A stretch of DNA of 64,000 nucleotides, taken from the NCBI RefSeq assembly GCF_019083965.1, contig NZ_JAHRCY010000006.1, forward strand, positions 411,791-475,790, read 5' to 3'. This document shows positions 1 through 8,774 of this stretch, piece by piece. A model generated the notes under the pieces. That model was not told the DNA's origin, did no database searches, and worked only from the letters and a program-made list of their open reading frames with translations. A program made the translations under genes and the position numbers. This DNA comes from Catellatospora tritici. GTDB lineage: Bacteria > Actinomycetota > Actinomycetes > Mycobacteriales > Micromonosporaceae. Position 1 is the stretch's first letter, and each line of letters opens with the position of its first letter.

Positions 1-764
1 CAGTCGGCCAACTCGTCCTCGGCGTCGGCGGTCTGCATCGGCGTGAGCTGCGGGGCCGACGCGATCCGCTTGACCGCCTCCTCCTGCAGGTCGACGAGCT
101 GGCGCAGCTTGGTGCCGTCCAGCCGCCCGTCGGCGATCAGCGCGAGTTTGTGCCGCATCCCGGCCACCCGCTGGCTGAGCGTCGCCGTGGCGCGTACGGC
201 CGCGGCGGCGGGGTTGTTCAGCTCGTGGGTCAGGCCCGCCGACAGCGAGCCCAGCGCCAGCAGCCGTTCCCGCTCGCCGACGACGACCTGCTGGCTGCGC
301 AGGCCGAAGAACGCGCCCTCCAGCATGTGCATCGCCATGGGGAACCATTCGCGCATCATGGCGGCGAAAGTGCCGGCGGGCAGCACCAGGAAGTCGGAGT
401 CGACGATGGCGCGCAGCGAGTTGGGGTAGACCTGCCGGATCTGGTCACCCAGGTAGGCCTGCGTGGCGCCGGCGTACACGCCGCGCTGGTCGGTGCGGTT
501 GGTCTCGAGCTGCTCGCCGTGCACCTGGCGGCTCATCGACACGGCACCCGACAGCAGCACGTAGAAGCAGGTCGCCGGGTCGCCTTCGGCGTACACCGGA
601 CCGGCCGTGAAGCGTTCGATCGTGCCGTGCTCGATCAGCCAGTCCAGCCGGTCGTCGGCGAGCTTCTCGAACAGGAACAGGGTGCGCAGCTGCTCGCGGG
701 TCAGCCGGTCCGGCAGCGGGGTCCCCCCACCGCAGGCGCGGGCGGATTCGTCGACGGTGGTCAT
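1..764 (-). CDS. cNMP-binding sensor kinase, C-terminus outside window
   Basis: Reading from the ATG at 764 towards position 1 there is one open frame with no stop, so the 3' part is missing. Residues ~25-150 look like a CRP-type cyclic-nucleotide-binding domain (VYAEGDPATCFYVLLSG is typical of its jelly roll). Near residue 180 comes a histidine-kinase H-box, LSAGLTHELNNPAA, so His in THELNNP is the likely phospho-acceptor; the ATPase domain would lie off-window. The start codon overlaps the stop of the upstream flavoprotein by ATGA, implying translational coupling. The pair probably senses redox state or a nucleotide ligand and signals to the receiver domain of its partner. The domain calls are fairly secure; the ligand is unknown. 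Confidence 0.82.
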   Translation of the reverse strand, partial: MTTVDESARACGGGTPLPDRLTREQLRTLFLFEKLADDRLDWLIEHGTIERFTAGPVYAEGDPATCFYVLLSGAVSMSRQVHGEQLETNRTDQRGVYAGATQAYLGDQIRQVYPNSLRAIVDSDFLVLPAGTFAAMMREWFPMAMHMLEGAFFGLRSQQVVVGERERLLALGSLSAGLTHELNNPAAAAVRATATLSQRVAGMRHKLALIADGRLDGTKLRQLVDLQEEAVKRIASAPQLTPMQTADAEDELAD

Positions 765-2419
765 TGGGCCTCCAGGTAGCGGTGCACCAGGGAGATGGCC
801 ATGGCGCCCTCGCCGACCGCGGAGGCGACGCGCTTGACCGAGTCGGCGCGCACGTCACCGGCGGCGAAGACGCCCGGCACGCTGCATTCCAGGTGGTACG
901 GGTCGCGCGGCAGGTTCCACCCGGCCGGTCGCTGCCCGCCGTGGGTCAGGTCCGGCCCGGTCAGCACGAACCCGCGGGCGTCGCGTGCGATGACACCGTC
1001 GAGCCACTCCGTGCGCGGCTCGGCGCCGATCATGATGAACAGCCACTCGGTCTCCACGGTGCGCCGTTCGCCGGTCCGCGAGTCGACCAGCGTGACCCGG
1101 TCCAGGTGCTCCCCGCCCTCGCTGCCGCAGACCTCGGTGAACGGGTGCACGGTGATGTTCTCGATCGCCTCGATCTGGGCGATCAGGTACTGCGACATCG
1201 ACCGCTGCAGGCTCTCGGCGCGGATCAGCACGTGCACGCGGCTGGCGTACCGGGAGAAGTAGACCGCGGCCTGCCCGGCCGAGTTGGCGCCGCCGACCAG
1301 ATAGACCTCCTGCCCGGCGCAGTTGGCCGCCTCGGTGGCGGCCGAGCCGTAGTAGACGCCGCGGCCGGTCAGGTCGGCGCAGCCGGGCACGTCGAGCATC
1401 CGGTACGACACGCCGGTGGCCAGCACGACGCTGTGCGCGGCGATGCGGCTGCCGTCGGCGAAGTGCACCACCCGGGTCGCCCCGGCCTGCTCCAGCGAGA
1501 CCACCTCACGGGCGCTGAGCAGCTCGGCGCCGAACTTCAGCGCCTGGCGGCGGGCCCGGTCGGTGAGCTGGGCGCCGGAGACGCCGTCGGGGAAGCCGAG
1601 GTAGTTCTCGATCCGGCTGCTCTGGCCGGCCTGGCCGCCGGTGGCACGGCGTTCGACCAGCACGGTGCGCAGGCCCTCGGAGGCGGCGTACACGGCGGCG
1701 CCCAGCCCGGCCGGGCCCGCCCCGACCACGATCACGTCGTAGAAGTCCGAGCCCGGGGTGATGGTCAGGCCCGCGCTGCCCGCCAGCTCCGCCTCGGTGG
1801 GCTGGACCAGCGTCTTGCCCTCGGTGGTGATCACCAGCGGCACGTCGGTCTCGGTCACCCCGGCCGCGTTGAGCAGCCGCTGCCCCTCCGGGTCGTCGGT
1901 GGTCAGCCACCGGTACGGCACCAGGTTGCGGGCCAGGAAGTCGCGCACCTTGTACGACGGCGCCGACCAGCGGTGCCCCACCACCCGGATCTCGGCCGCC
2001 GCTGCGTCAGGCGTGGTCTGCCACGCGTCCAGCAGCGTGTCGACGATCGGGTAGAGGTGCTCCTCAGGCGGGTTCCACGGCTTGAGCAGATAGTGATCCA
2101 GGTCTACCACGTTGATGGCGTTGATCGCCGCGTCCGTGTCCGCGTACGCGGTGAGCAGCACCCGGCGGGCGCGCGGGAACAGGTCCATCGCCGCTTCCAG
2201 GAACTGGATGCCGTTCATCTGGGGCATCCGGTAGTCGGCGAGCAGCACGGCCACCTGCTCGCCCCGGAGTTTGATCTCCCGGAGCGCGTCGAGGGCCTCG
2301 GCGCCGGAGGCGGCGCGCACGATGCGGTAGCGCTCGCCGTACTGGCGGCGCAGGTCACGGGCCACGGCCCGGGAGACGGCCGCGTCGTCGTCGACGGTCA
2401 GGATCGCCGGGTTGGTCAT
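761..2419 (-). CDS. response regulator fused to thioredoxin-reductase-like flavoprotein
   Basis: 552 residues from the ATG at 2419; an in-frame ATG nine bases earlier (2428) is equally possible. Residues 1-130 form a receiver domain with phospho-acceptor Asp62 (LLADYRMPQMNG) and conserved Lys113. Residues ~143-215 resemble a glutaredoxin-like insert but have no cysteines. Residues 225-552 are a pyridine-nucleotide disulfide reductase: FAD motif VVGAGPAGLG at 231 and NAD(P)H motif LVGGANSAG at 374. The CxxC pair expected just before the second Rossmann motif is absent (VYYGSAATEAANC instead), so it cannot reduce a thioredoxin by the usual dithiol route. It is more likely a flavin-based NAD(P)H/redox switch controlled by phosphorylation. 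Coupled by ATGA to the kinase gene downstream. Confidence 0.88.
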   Translation of the reverse strand: MTNPAILTVDDDAAVSRAVARDLRRQYGERYRIVRAASGAEALDALREIKLRGEQVAVLLADYRMPQMNGIQFLEAAMDLFPRARRVLLTAYADTDAAINAINVVDLDHYLLKPWNPPEEHLYPIVDTLLDAWQTTPDAAAAEIRVVGHRWSAPSYKVRDFLARNLVPYRWLTTDDPEGQRLLNAAGVTETDVPLVITTEGKTLVQPTEAELAGSAGLTITPGSDFYDVIVVGAGPAGLGAAVYAASEGLRTVLVERRATGGQAGQSSRIENYLGFPDGVSGAQLTDRARRQALKFGAELLSAREVVSLEQAGATRVVHFADGSRIAAHSVVLATGVSYRMLDVPGCADLTGRGVYYGSAATEAANCAGQEVYLVGGANSAGQAAVYFSRYASRVHVLIRAESLQRSMSQYLIAQIEAIENITVHPFTEVCGSEGGEHLDRVTLVDSRTGERRTVETEWLFIMIGAEPRTEWLDGVIARDARGFVLTGPDLTHGGQRPAGWNLPRDPYHLECSVPGVFAAGDVRADSVKRVASAVGEGAMAISLVHRYLEAQ

Positions 2420-2561
2420 ACCCCCCATATAAGCACCACAAGCCGGGTCGCCGCCCGTACAGCCGTTGGTGATCTTTCCGGCCCCCGGGTGGCGCCGCCT
2501 GGGGCATACCGTCCGGATTGGACTTGTATCGATGTCATAAGCTGCGGCGGGAGGTACGCGG

Positions 2562-3449
2562 ATGAACATTATCGACGCGCGCCAGGACTACATCCCGGCC
2601 CTGCTGTTCGGAGCCGACGCCGTCGACGCGGTCACCCGCCCCGGCCACGGCGAGCACGGTGTGAAGAAGCTGCGCGACCCGCTGCACCAGGAACTGGACC
2701 GGGTCCGGCACAACTGGGACTGGTGCGACAACCCCATGGACGTCGACCTGGTCGCCACCGGCGCGCTGCGCGCCGTCACCCACTACTGCGCGCTGCGGCG
2801 CGCCACCGCCCTGATCCTGCCCGGCCAGGCCCCGCTGCTGCTGTGGCCCGGCGCCGACATGCGCCTGGCCGCGCTGGCCGAGGCGCTGGAGTTCGCCGGG
2901 CACTGCGCCGAGGATGCCTGGCGCCACTCGCTGGACCAGCCGCTGCGCGACTGGTGGCGCGACCGGCTCGCGACCCTGCTGGCTCCGGTCGCGCCCGGTG
3001 AGACCACCCAGGCCCTGGCCGACCGGGTCCAACGGGCGCTGACGCTGTGCGACCGCTACCGCGTGCTGCGGCACGAGATCTTCCGCAGCCGCCACTCGGT
3101 GCGCCCCGGCGAGGCCGACTGGCTGTCGCCGGAGCCCGGCCTGGTGGTCAAGGCCCCCTTCGACGGGTACGCCCACGGGGACAAGCCCGAATACCTGCTG
3201 CGGCTGCTGCCCGCGCAAGGCGGCGTGCGCGCCGTGGCCGACTTCGTCATCGCCAACGGGAGCATACGCGCCCACACCTACCGGATCGTGGTGTCCAACG
3301 CGGACATAGCGGTGCCCGCTGAGTTGCTCGGTGACACCAACTGCCTGCTGGAGCTGCGGTCGGCGCTGCTCGCCGCCGGGGTGGCCGTGCCGGTGACCCC
3401 GCCACTGCCCGACGGCCCGTGCCCGCACCAGCGTGATCGCCATCGCTGA
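2562..3449 (+). CDS. hypothetical protein
   Basis: 295-residue protein, divergent from the flavoprotein operon, with GGAGG (GGCGGGAGGTACG) nine bases before the ATG. It is cytosolic-looking: no signal peptide or membrane segment. The sequence is Trp/His/Arg rich in the first half (HNWDWCDNP, DWWRDRL) and ends in a short His-rich tail. I recognise no catalytic motif or family. Third-position G/C use matches the neighbours, so it is a genuine chromosomal gene. The divergent spacing (about 140 bases to the flavoprotein start) would hold both promoters. Confidence 0.75.
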   Translation: MNIIDARQDYIPALLFGADAVDAVTRPGHGEHGVKKLRDPLHQELDRVRHNWDWCDNPMDVDLVATGALRAVTHYCALRRATALILPGQAPLLLWPGADMRLAALAEALEFAGHCAEDAWRHSLDQPLRDWWRDRLATLLAPVAPGETTQALADRVQRALTLCDRYRVLRHEIFRSRHSVRPGEADWLSPEPGLVVKAPFDGYAHGDKPEYLLRLLPAQGGVRAVADFVIANGSIRAHTYRIVVSNADIAVPAELLGDTNCLLELRSALLAAGVAVPVTPPLPDGPCPHQRDRHR

Positions 3450-3528
3450 GTCCGATCGACGACACTGCGGTGTGGCGTTGACGGCATTCCATTGCCGGTG
3501 ACCTACCCGTTACCTAACGTCTGGCGCC

Positions 3529-4287
3529 GTGGGTATGGACAGCAACATGGCGGAATCGATATCAGTACGTGAATTGATTGGTCGGAACATGCGCTGGCTG
3601 CGGCTGGACGCCGGAATCGACCATGAGGAGATCGCGGCGGCCGCCCGCGGTCTCGGGTTCGACTGGACCGTGTCCTGGCTGGCCTCGGTCGAGCGCGGCA
3701 GCAAACCGCTGTCGGCCGAGCAACTGCTGGTGCTGCCGGTGGTGCTCGGCACGGCGTGTAAGCACCGTGTCGCCGTCGCCGACCTGCTGGTCGGCGACGA
3801 GGCTCAGGTGCTGGTCGGGCCCGCCAAGGAGCAGGCCGCGGTCGACGCGGTCAAGGTGCGCGACTCGGCCAGCGGCGCGCCCATGCGGCGCGCGTTCGGC
3901 GCGACCAGCATGCCCGCCGAGGCCGTCGCCCAGGAGAGCCCGGTGGAGAAGGCGCGCCGGCGCCAGCGCGACATCATCACCTCCGGCTTCGGTTGGGTCG
4001 ACTCGCGGCTGCTGGCGGTGGCCGAGGCCGGTGCCACCGCGGCCGAGGAGCGGCTGGCCCGCAAGCTCGGGGTGCCGGTCGTGGCGGTGGTCGCGGCGGC
4101 GGCCACGCTGTGGGGACGCTCGCTGAGCGAGCAGACCGAGGCGGAGCGGGGCAACGGGGAGCCGGTGACGCACGTGAAGAAGCGGCTGACCGGCGAGGTG
4201 ACGGTCCGCGTCAGCGAGGCGGCGCAGTGGGCCCGCGAGACCGGCGCCGACGGCACCGACCTGGACCGCATGCCCATCGGCGTCTGA
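3529..4287 (+). CDS. XRE-like helix-turn-helix protein
   Basis: 252 residues from a GTG at 3529; ATGs at 3535 and 3547 are alternative starts and none has a clear ribosome-binding site. Residues ~12-75 form an XRE/Cro-like helix-turn-helix: RELIGRNMRWLRLDAG, a turn around WTVSWLASVERGSKPLS, and a final helix. The rest is Ala/Glu/Arg-rich and helical, with a hydrophobic stretch VVAVVAAAATLWGRS near residue 190 that is too short to be a confident membrane anchor. Probably a DNA-binding regulator of the type common in Micromonosporaceae. No operon partner: the next gene is convergent. Confidence 0.7.
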   Translation: MGMDSNMAESISVRELIGRNMRWLRLDAGIDHEEIAAAARGLGFDWTVSWLASVERGSKPLSAEQLLVLPVVLGTACKHRVAVADLLVGDEAQVLVGPAKEQAAVDAVKVRDSASGAPMRRAFGATSMPAEAVAQESPVEKARRRQRDIITSGFGWVDSRLLAVAEAGATAAEERLARKLGVPVVAVVAAAATLWGRSLSEQTEAERGNGEPVTHVKKRLTGEVTVRVSEAAQWARETGADGTDLDRMPIGV

Positions 4288-4329
4288 CCGAACCACTGAT
4301 CCGGGGGGCTCGGTCCGAGCCGCCCCGGG

Positions 4330-4860
4330 TCAGCTGGAGCTGGCGCGCATGGTGCGTACGGCCGCGCGCAGGGCCTGGGCCAGGCTGATCGCCTCCAGGG
4401 CCGTCAGCACGGGACTGTCCAGCACGAACGAGTACGAGTCCGGCCGGAAGCTCAGCGCACCCGTCGTCGGCGTGATCCGCCCGACCGGGCGCCCGCCCAC
4501 CGAGAACTCGAAGTTGCGGTCGGACCAGATGCTCGTCTGCCGTACGCCGAGCGTGCGGCCGCTGCCGAGGGTGATCGCGGCCCCGTTGATCGGCCGCCAC
4601 AGTCCGAACTTGATGTCCACCACGGTGCGCCCGTCCGGGGTGCGCACCGTCAGCTGACGTCCGGTCCAGCCCTGGGTGCCTCCCGCCGCGAGCACGTCGC
4701 CGCGCGGGCCGAGGATCTCGAATCTGCTGTGCAGCGACCAGACATGCCACTGCACGTGTGCGATGGCCTGCCCGTCCGCGCTGAGCACCGGTGAGGTGCC
4801 ACTGGTCATCGCCTTGTCGGGCAGGAGCAGCTGTCCCGTGAACGGTGCGGTCAGGCTCAT
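4330..4860 (-). CDS. LURP-one/tubby-like C-terminal domain protein
   Basis: 176 residues from the ATG at 4860. The pattern of alternating short beta strands with FEILGPRGDVLAAGG, WTGRQLTVRTPDGR and a final hydrophobic helix (LDSPVLTALEAISLAQAL) matches the LURP-one-related / tubby-like fold: a twelve-stranded barrel around a C-terminal helix. Bacterial members are of unknown biochemical role and may bind lipids or nucleotides. No signal peptide. Convergent with the HTH gene, 43 bases between stops. The family call rests on fold pattern rather than catalytic residues. Confidence 0.62.
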   Translation of the reverse strand: MSLTAPFTGQLLLPDKAMTSGTSPVLSADGQAIAHVQWHVWSLHSRFEILGPRGDVLAAGGTQGWTGRQLTVRTPDGRTVVDIKFGLWRPINGAAITLGSGRTLGVRQTSIWSDRNFEFSVGGRPVGRITPTTGALSFRPDSYSFVLDSPVLTALEAISLAQALRAAVRTMRASSS

Positions 4861-4894
4861 GCGACCAGGTTAGGACGCCGGGGCAACCCGGCCG

Positions 4895-4910
4895 CGGAGA
4901 GCGCTCTCCA
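4895..4910. promoter_or_regulatory. LacI-type palindromic operator, copy 1
   Basis: CGGAGAGCGCTCTCCA contains a 14-bp perfect palindrome with a central CG, the layout bound by LacI/GalR/CebR-family repressors. It lies in the 275-bp gap between the tubby-like gene and the secreted discoidin protein and could serve either. Confidence 0.7.
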
Positions 4911-4940
4911 TGATCGAATCGGGTCGGCGTGCGGCCGCCG

Positions 4941-4956
4941 TGGAGAGCGATTTCCG
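4941..4956. promoter_or_regulatory. LacI-type operator, degenerate copy 2
   Basis: TGGAGAGCGATTTCCG keeps the left half-site of the perfect operators at 4895 and 5065 and a partial right half. It sits 46 bp from copy 1 and is a plausible weaker auxiliary site. Confidence 0.45.
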
Positions 4957-5064
4957 GCGAGCCATGGCCCATGAAATTCTTGCAGGATAAATCGGTCTCG
5001 ATAGGACAAGGCGACGAGGGATATTGACGTCGCTGCAACCGGAGCGTAATACTCGGGGACACTT

Positions 5065-5080
5065 TGGAGAGCGCTCTCCA
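5065..5080. promoter_or_regulatory. LacI-type palindromic operator, copy 3
   Basis: TGGAGAGCGCTCTCCA is a perfect 16-bp palindrome, 55 bp upstream of the ATG of the secreted discoidin/beta-helix gene, where a repressor would block transcription. It matches copy 1 at 170 bp spacing (about 16 helical turns), which would allow looping. No LacI-family gene is present in the window. Confidence 0.75.
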
Positions 5081-5135
5081 GTCGCGCCACGGCACTGGTC
5101 CCGCATCACCCGTACCCCCGTTCGGAAGGCAGAAC

Positions 5136-7793
5136 ATGAGTCCCGAGCCGCTCCCCGGCATCGCGTCGCCGCCCCGGCGCCGCAAAATCCTCGTCGCGAC
5201 GTCAGCCGCCCTGCTGGCCCTCGTCGGCACCTACGCGTTCGCCGTGCCCGCGGCGCACGCCGCCGACCCCCTGATCTCCGTCGGCAAGACCGCCACCGCA
5301 TCGTCGGTGCAGGGCGCCGACCTGCCCGCGAGCAACGCGGTCGACGGCAACGCGGGCACCCGCTGGGGCAGCGCCTGGAGCGACCCGCAGTGGATCCAGA
5401 TCGACCTGGGCGCCACCGCGGCGATCAGCCAGGTCGTGCTGCAGTGGGAGGGCGCGTACGCCAAGGCGTTCCAGCTGCAGGTCTCCGGCAACGGCACCAG
5501 CTGGACCGACATCTACAGCACCACCAACGGCACCGGCGGCACGCAGACCCTGGCCGTCTCCGGCTCCGGCCGATACATCCGCATGTACGGCACCCAGCGC
5601 ATCAGTGGCTACGGCTACTCGCTCTACGAGTTCGGCGTCTACGGCGTGATCGGCGGCACCCAGCCCAGCCCCAGCCCCAGCCCCAGCCCCAGCACCAGCA
5701 CCTCACCCGGCCCGTGCGCGCTCGCCTCGCAGGGCAAGCCCGCCACCGCCTCCTCGACCGAGTCCGGCACCCCGGCCGCCGCGTTCGACGGCAGCTCGAC
5801 CAGCCGCTGGGGCAGCCTGTTCACCGACCCGCAGTGGATCCAGGTCGACCTGGGCAGTACCAAGACCATCTGCCAGGTGCAGCTGGAGTGGGAGACCGCC
5901 TCGGCCAAGGCGTTCCAGATCCAGGTGTCCAATGACGCCGCGAACTGGACCAGCGTCTACTCGACCACGACCGGCACTGGCGGCACCCAGACGCTGGCCG
6001 TCTCCGGCTCCGGCCGGTACGTCCGCATGTACGGCACTCAGCGCAACACCGGCTACGGCTACTCGCTGTGGGAGTTCAAGGTGTACGCGGGCGGCGGCGT
6101 CGTCACCGACCCGGTCGAGCCGACCGACCCGATGAACCCGAACCTCGGGCCGAACACCTTCGTCTACGACCCGTCCACCCCGGCGGCGACGATCCAGGCC
6201 AAGCTCAACCAGATCTTCACCGAGCAGGAGACCAACCAGTTCGGCGCCAGCCGGTACGCGGTGCTGTTCAAACCGGGCTCCTACACCACCGACGTGAACC
6301 TGGGCTTCTACACGCAGGTCGCGGGCCTGGGCTTCTCGCCCGACGACGTGAACCTCAACGGCCACGTGCGGGTCGAGGCGCTGTGGATGGGCGGCAACGC
6401 CACCCAGAACTTCTGGCGCACCGCGGAGAACCTGTCCGTGACGCTGCCCGCGGGCAACACGGTCGAGCGCTGGGCGGTCGCCCAGGCCGCGGCGTACCGG
6501 CGGATGCACCTCAAGGGCACCGGCAACCAGATCCAGCTGTGGAACGGCGGCGACGGCTGGGCCAGCGGCGGCCTGATGGCCGACACCAAGGTCGACGGGC
6601 TGGTCTCGTCCGGCTCGCAGCAGCAGTGGTTCTCGCGCAACAGCGAGTTCGGCAGCTGGACCGGGTCGGTGTGGAACATGGTCTTCACCGGCGTCGTCGG
6701 CGCCCCCGCGCCGAACTTCCCGAACCCGTCGCACACGGTCGTCACCAACAGCCCCGTCGTGCGGGAGAAGCCGTTCCTGTACGTCGACGGCACCGGCGCG
6801 TACAAGGTGTTCAAGCCGGGCGTGCGCACCAACGCGCAGGGCACCAGCTGGTACAACAAGACGCCGGTCGGCAGCTCGATCTCGCTGGCCGACTTCTACG
6901 TGGTCCGCCCGGGCGCGACCGCGGCCACCATCAACAACGCGCTCGCGGCGGGCAAGAACCTGCTGTTCACCCCCGGCGTGTACCACCTGAACCAGACCCT
7001 GCAGGTCAACCGGGCCGACACGGTCGTGCTGGGCCTGGGCCTGGCCACGCTGATCCCGGACAACGGCATCACCGCGATCAAGGTCGCCGACGTCGACGGC
7101 GTCCAGGTCGCGGGCCTGCTCATCGACGCGGGCACCGCCAACTCGGCGACGCTGATGGAGATGGGCCCGGCCGGGTCGACGGCGAGCCACGCCGCCAACC
7201 CGAGCTCGCTGCACGACGTGTACTTCCGCATCGGCGGCGCGGGCGCCGGCAAGGCCACCACCAGCCTGGTCATCAACAGCAACAACGTGATCGGTGACCA
7301 CATGTGGCTGTGGCGCGCCGACCACGGCACCGGCGTGGGCTGGACCGTCAACACCGCCGACACCGGCCTCATCGTCAACGGCAACGACGTCACCATGTAC
7401 GGCCTGTTCGTCGAGCACTACCAGAAGTACGAGGTCATCTGGAACGGCAACGGCGGCCGCACCTACTTCTTCCAGAACGAGCTGCCGTACGAGGCCCCGA
7501 ACCAGGCCGCCTGGATGAACGGCAGCACCCGGGGCTACGCCGCGTACAAGGTCGCCGACTCGGTGACCACGCACGAGGCGTGGGGCGTGGGTTCGTACTG
7601 CGTCTTCACCCAGGACCTGTCCATCGTGGGCGAACGCGGCTTCGAGGTCCCGGTCAAGCCCGGCGTCAAGTTCCACAACCTGGTCATCGTCTCGCTCGGC
7701 GGCCAGGGCACCATCGCCCACGTCATCAACAACACCGGCGGCCCCGCCAACACCGCCACCCCTACGGTCTACCTCAACGAGTTCTCCGGCTGA
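5136..7793 (+). CDS. secreted protein: two discoidin (F5/8C) domains plus beta-helix region
   Basis: 885 residues; GGAAGG six bases before the ATG at 5136 fixes the start. A basic, hydrophobic signal peptide ends near AAHA|AD (residue ~42). Residues ~45-185 and ~203-335 are two similar F5/8 type C (CBM32-like) domains, each with SRWGS/TRWGS, DPQWIQ and GYGYSL(Y/W)EF, joined by a Pro-Ser linker. Residues ~350-885 have right-handed parallel beta-helix character (repeated Asn/Gly turns such as INSNNVIGDHMW and TGLIVNGNDVTMYG). Probably an extracellular polysaccharide-binding or -cleaving enzyme. Similar proteins are often mislabelled adenylyl cyclase in databases (recalled, not checked). The specificity cannot be read from sequence. 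Three LacI-type operators precede it, suggesting sugar-controlled expression. Confidence 0.82.
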   Translation: MSPEPLPGIASPPRRRKILVATSAALLALVGTYAFAVPAAHAADPLISVGKTATASSVQGADLPASNAVDGNAGTRWGSAWSDPQWIQIDLGATAAISQVVLQWEGAYAKAFQLQVSGNGTSWTDIYSTTNGTGGTQTLAVSGSGRYIRMYGTQRISGYGYSLYEFGVYGVIGGTQPSPSPSPSPSTSTSPGPCALASQGKPATASSTESGTPAAAFDGSSTSRWGSLFTDPQWIQVDLGSTKTICQVQLEWETASAKAFQIQVSNDAANWTSVYSTTTGTGGTQTLAVSGSGRYVRMYGTQRNTGYGYSLWEFKVYAGGGVVTDPVEPTDPMNPNLGPNTFVYDPSTPAATIQAKLNQIFTEQETNQFGASRYAVLFKPGSYTTDVNLGFYTQVAGLGFSPDDVNLNGHVRVEALWMGGNATQNFWRTAENLSVTLPAGNTVERWAVAQAAAYRRMHLKGTGNQIQLWNGGDGWASGGLMADTKVDGLVSSGSQQQWFSRNSEFGSWTGSVWNMVFTGVVGAPAPNFPNPSHTVVTNSPVVREKPFLYVDGTGAYKVFKPGVRTNAQGTSWYNKTPVGSSISLADFYVVRPGATAATINNALAAGKNLLFTPGVYHLNQTLQVNRADTVVLGLGLATLIPDNGITAIKVADVDGVQVAGLLIDAGTANSATLMEMGPAGSTASHAANPSSLHDVYFRIGGAGAGKATTSLVINSNNVIGDHMWLWRADHGTGVGWTVNTADTGLIVNGNDVTMYGLFVEHYQKYEVIWNGNGGRTYFFQNELPYEAPNQAAWMNGSTRGYAAYKVADSVTTHEAWGVGSYCVFTQDLSIVGERGFEVPVKPGVKFHNLVIVSLGGQGTIAHVINNTGGPANTATPTVYLNEFSG

Positions 7794-7867
7794 CCCTGGC
7801 CGTACCCCTGATCACCGGCGTGCGTCGTAGACCCCCGAGTCGCGGCGCACGCCGGATCGCCTTTTTC

Positions 7868-7930
7868 CCGTCGATCATGAACTTATGGCACGGCTCGACG
7901 GTGTGTCCCGGGCACAGCTTCCTGATCGAC
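7868..7930. repeat. 63-bp inverted repeat, left copy
   Basis: Bases 7868-7930 match the reverse complement of 8463-8525 at 58 of 63 positions. The pair encloses the GNAT gene. The first 15 bases (CCGTCGATCATGAAC) are identical in both arms. No obvious target-site duplication flanks the arms. Confidence 0.85.
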
Positions 7931-7954
7931 TCGCACTTCGGGCAGGGTGGAGTG

Positions 7955-8467
7955 GTGAGCGAGCAGACGGTGGAGTTGGTGGCGTGGGCCGAGCAGGATC
8001 TGGAGTTGCTGCGGCGGGTGAACGTGCCGGAGATGAAGCGGCACCTGGGCGGGCCGGAGACCGAGGAGCAGGTGCAGGCCCGGCACCAGCGGTATCTGGC
8101 GCTGCCGAACGGGCAGATGTACCGGGTCGCGCTGCCGGGCGGTGAGGCGGCCGGGACCATCGGCTGGTGGGTGCGCGAATGGCAGGACGAGACCGTGTAC
8201 GAGTCCGGCTGGCACGTCCTGCCCGAGTTCCAGGGACGGGGCATCGCCGTGGCCGCCGCTCGACAGGTCGTGGCGATCACGCGGGCTGACGGCCGATACC
8301 GCTGGCTGTGTGCCTTTCCGAGCGTGGACAACCCGGCCTCCAACGCGATCTGCCGCCGCGTCGGCTTCGAGCTGACCGGTGAGTCCGATTTCGAGTACCC
8401 CAAGGGCAGCCTCATGCGCAGCAACGTCTGGCGCCTCGACCTCCACCCGGCCCAAGCGGCAGGTTGA
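7955..8467 (+). CDS. GNAT family N-acetyltransferase
   Basis: 170 residues from the GTG at 7955, preceded by GGGTGGAG; a GTG one codon upstream is also possible. The GNAT fold shows the acetyl-CoA-binding motif A (WHVLPEFQGRGIAVAAAR, the Q/RxxGxG/A signature), then the C-terminal strand-helix with NPASNAICRRVGFEL. It resembles RimJ/RimL-type acetyltransferases that modify small amines or protein N-termini; the substrate is unknown. The last codons and the stop overlap the right 63-bp inverted repeat, so gene and repeat travel as a unit. No neighbour in the same transcript. Confidence 0.85.
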   Translation: MSEQTVELVAWAEQDLELLRRVNVPEMKRHLGGPETEEQVQARHQRYLALPNGQMYRVALPGGEAAGTIGWWVREWQDETVYESGWHVLPEFQGRGIAVAAARQVVAITRADGRYRWLCAFPSVDNPASNAICRRVGFELTGESDFEYPKGSLMRSNVWRLDLHPAQAAG

Positions 8468-8525
8468 TCAGGAAGCTGTGCACGGGACACGCCGTCGAAC
8501 CGTGCCATTAGTTCATGATCGACGG
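8463..8525. repeat. 63-bp inverted repeat, right copy
   Basis: Inverted partner of 7868-7930 with five mismatches. It begins inside the last codons of the GNAT gene. The 249 bases from here to the lyase gene contain no gene I can support, only a G-rich leader with AGGAGAG as ribosome-binding site at its end. Confidence 0.85.
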
Positions 8526-8774
8526 ATATAGGTGGCCGTGAGTGGTTGTGGGTGGGATCGGGGCGGGTTAGGGTCGGCGGCGGCAGTTTGGGCACCGTGC
8601 ACGAGTGACCTCGCTGGAGGCGTCTGGGCAGGACGTCTGGCGGCGGCGGGCTTGGCATGTCCGGTGGCGGGATCTGAGTGACGGTCCGTGGCCCTGGAGC
8701 GGCGACACGGCAACACATACGCCGACCGCTGGGCGGTATCACGCCCGGTGGCTCCGTCCCCTCCAGGAGAGATC

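Noticed and set aside
764..3001. Very long plus-strand ORF (745 codons) antisense to the flavoprotein gene
   Set aside because: Its product is low-complexity Arg/Gly/Ala/His text typical of an antisense frame in high-GC DNA. The minus strand has a clear domain structure.
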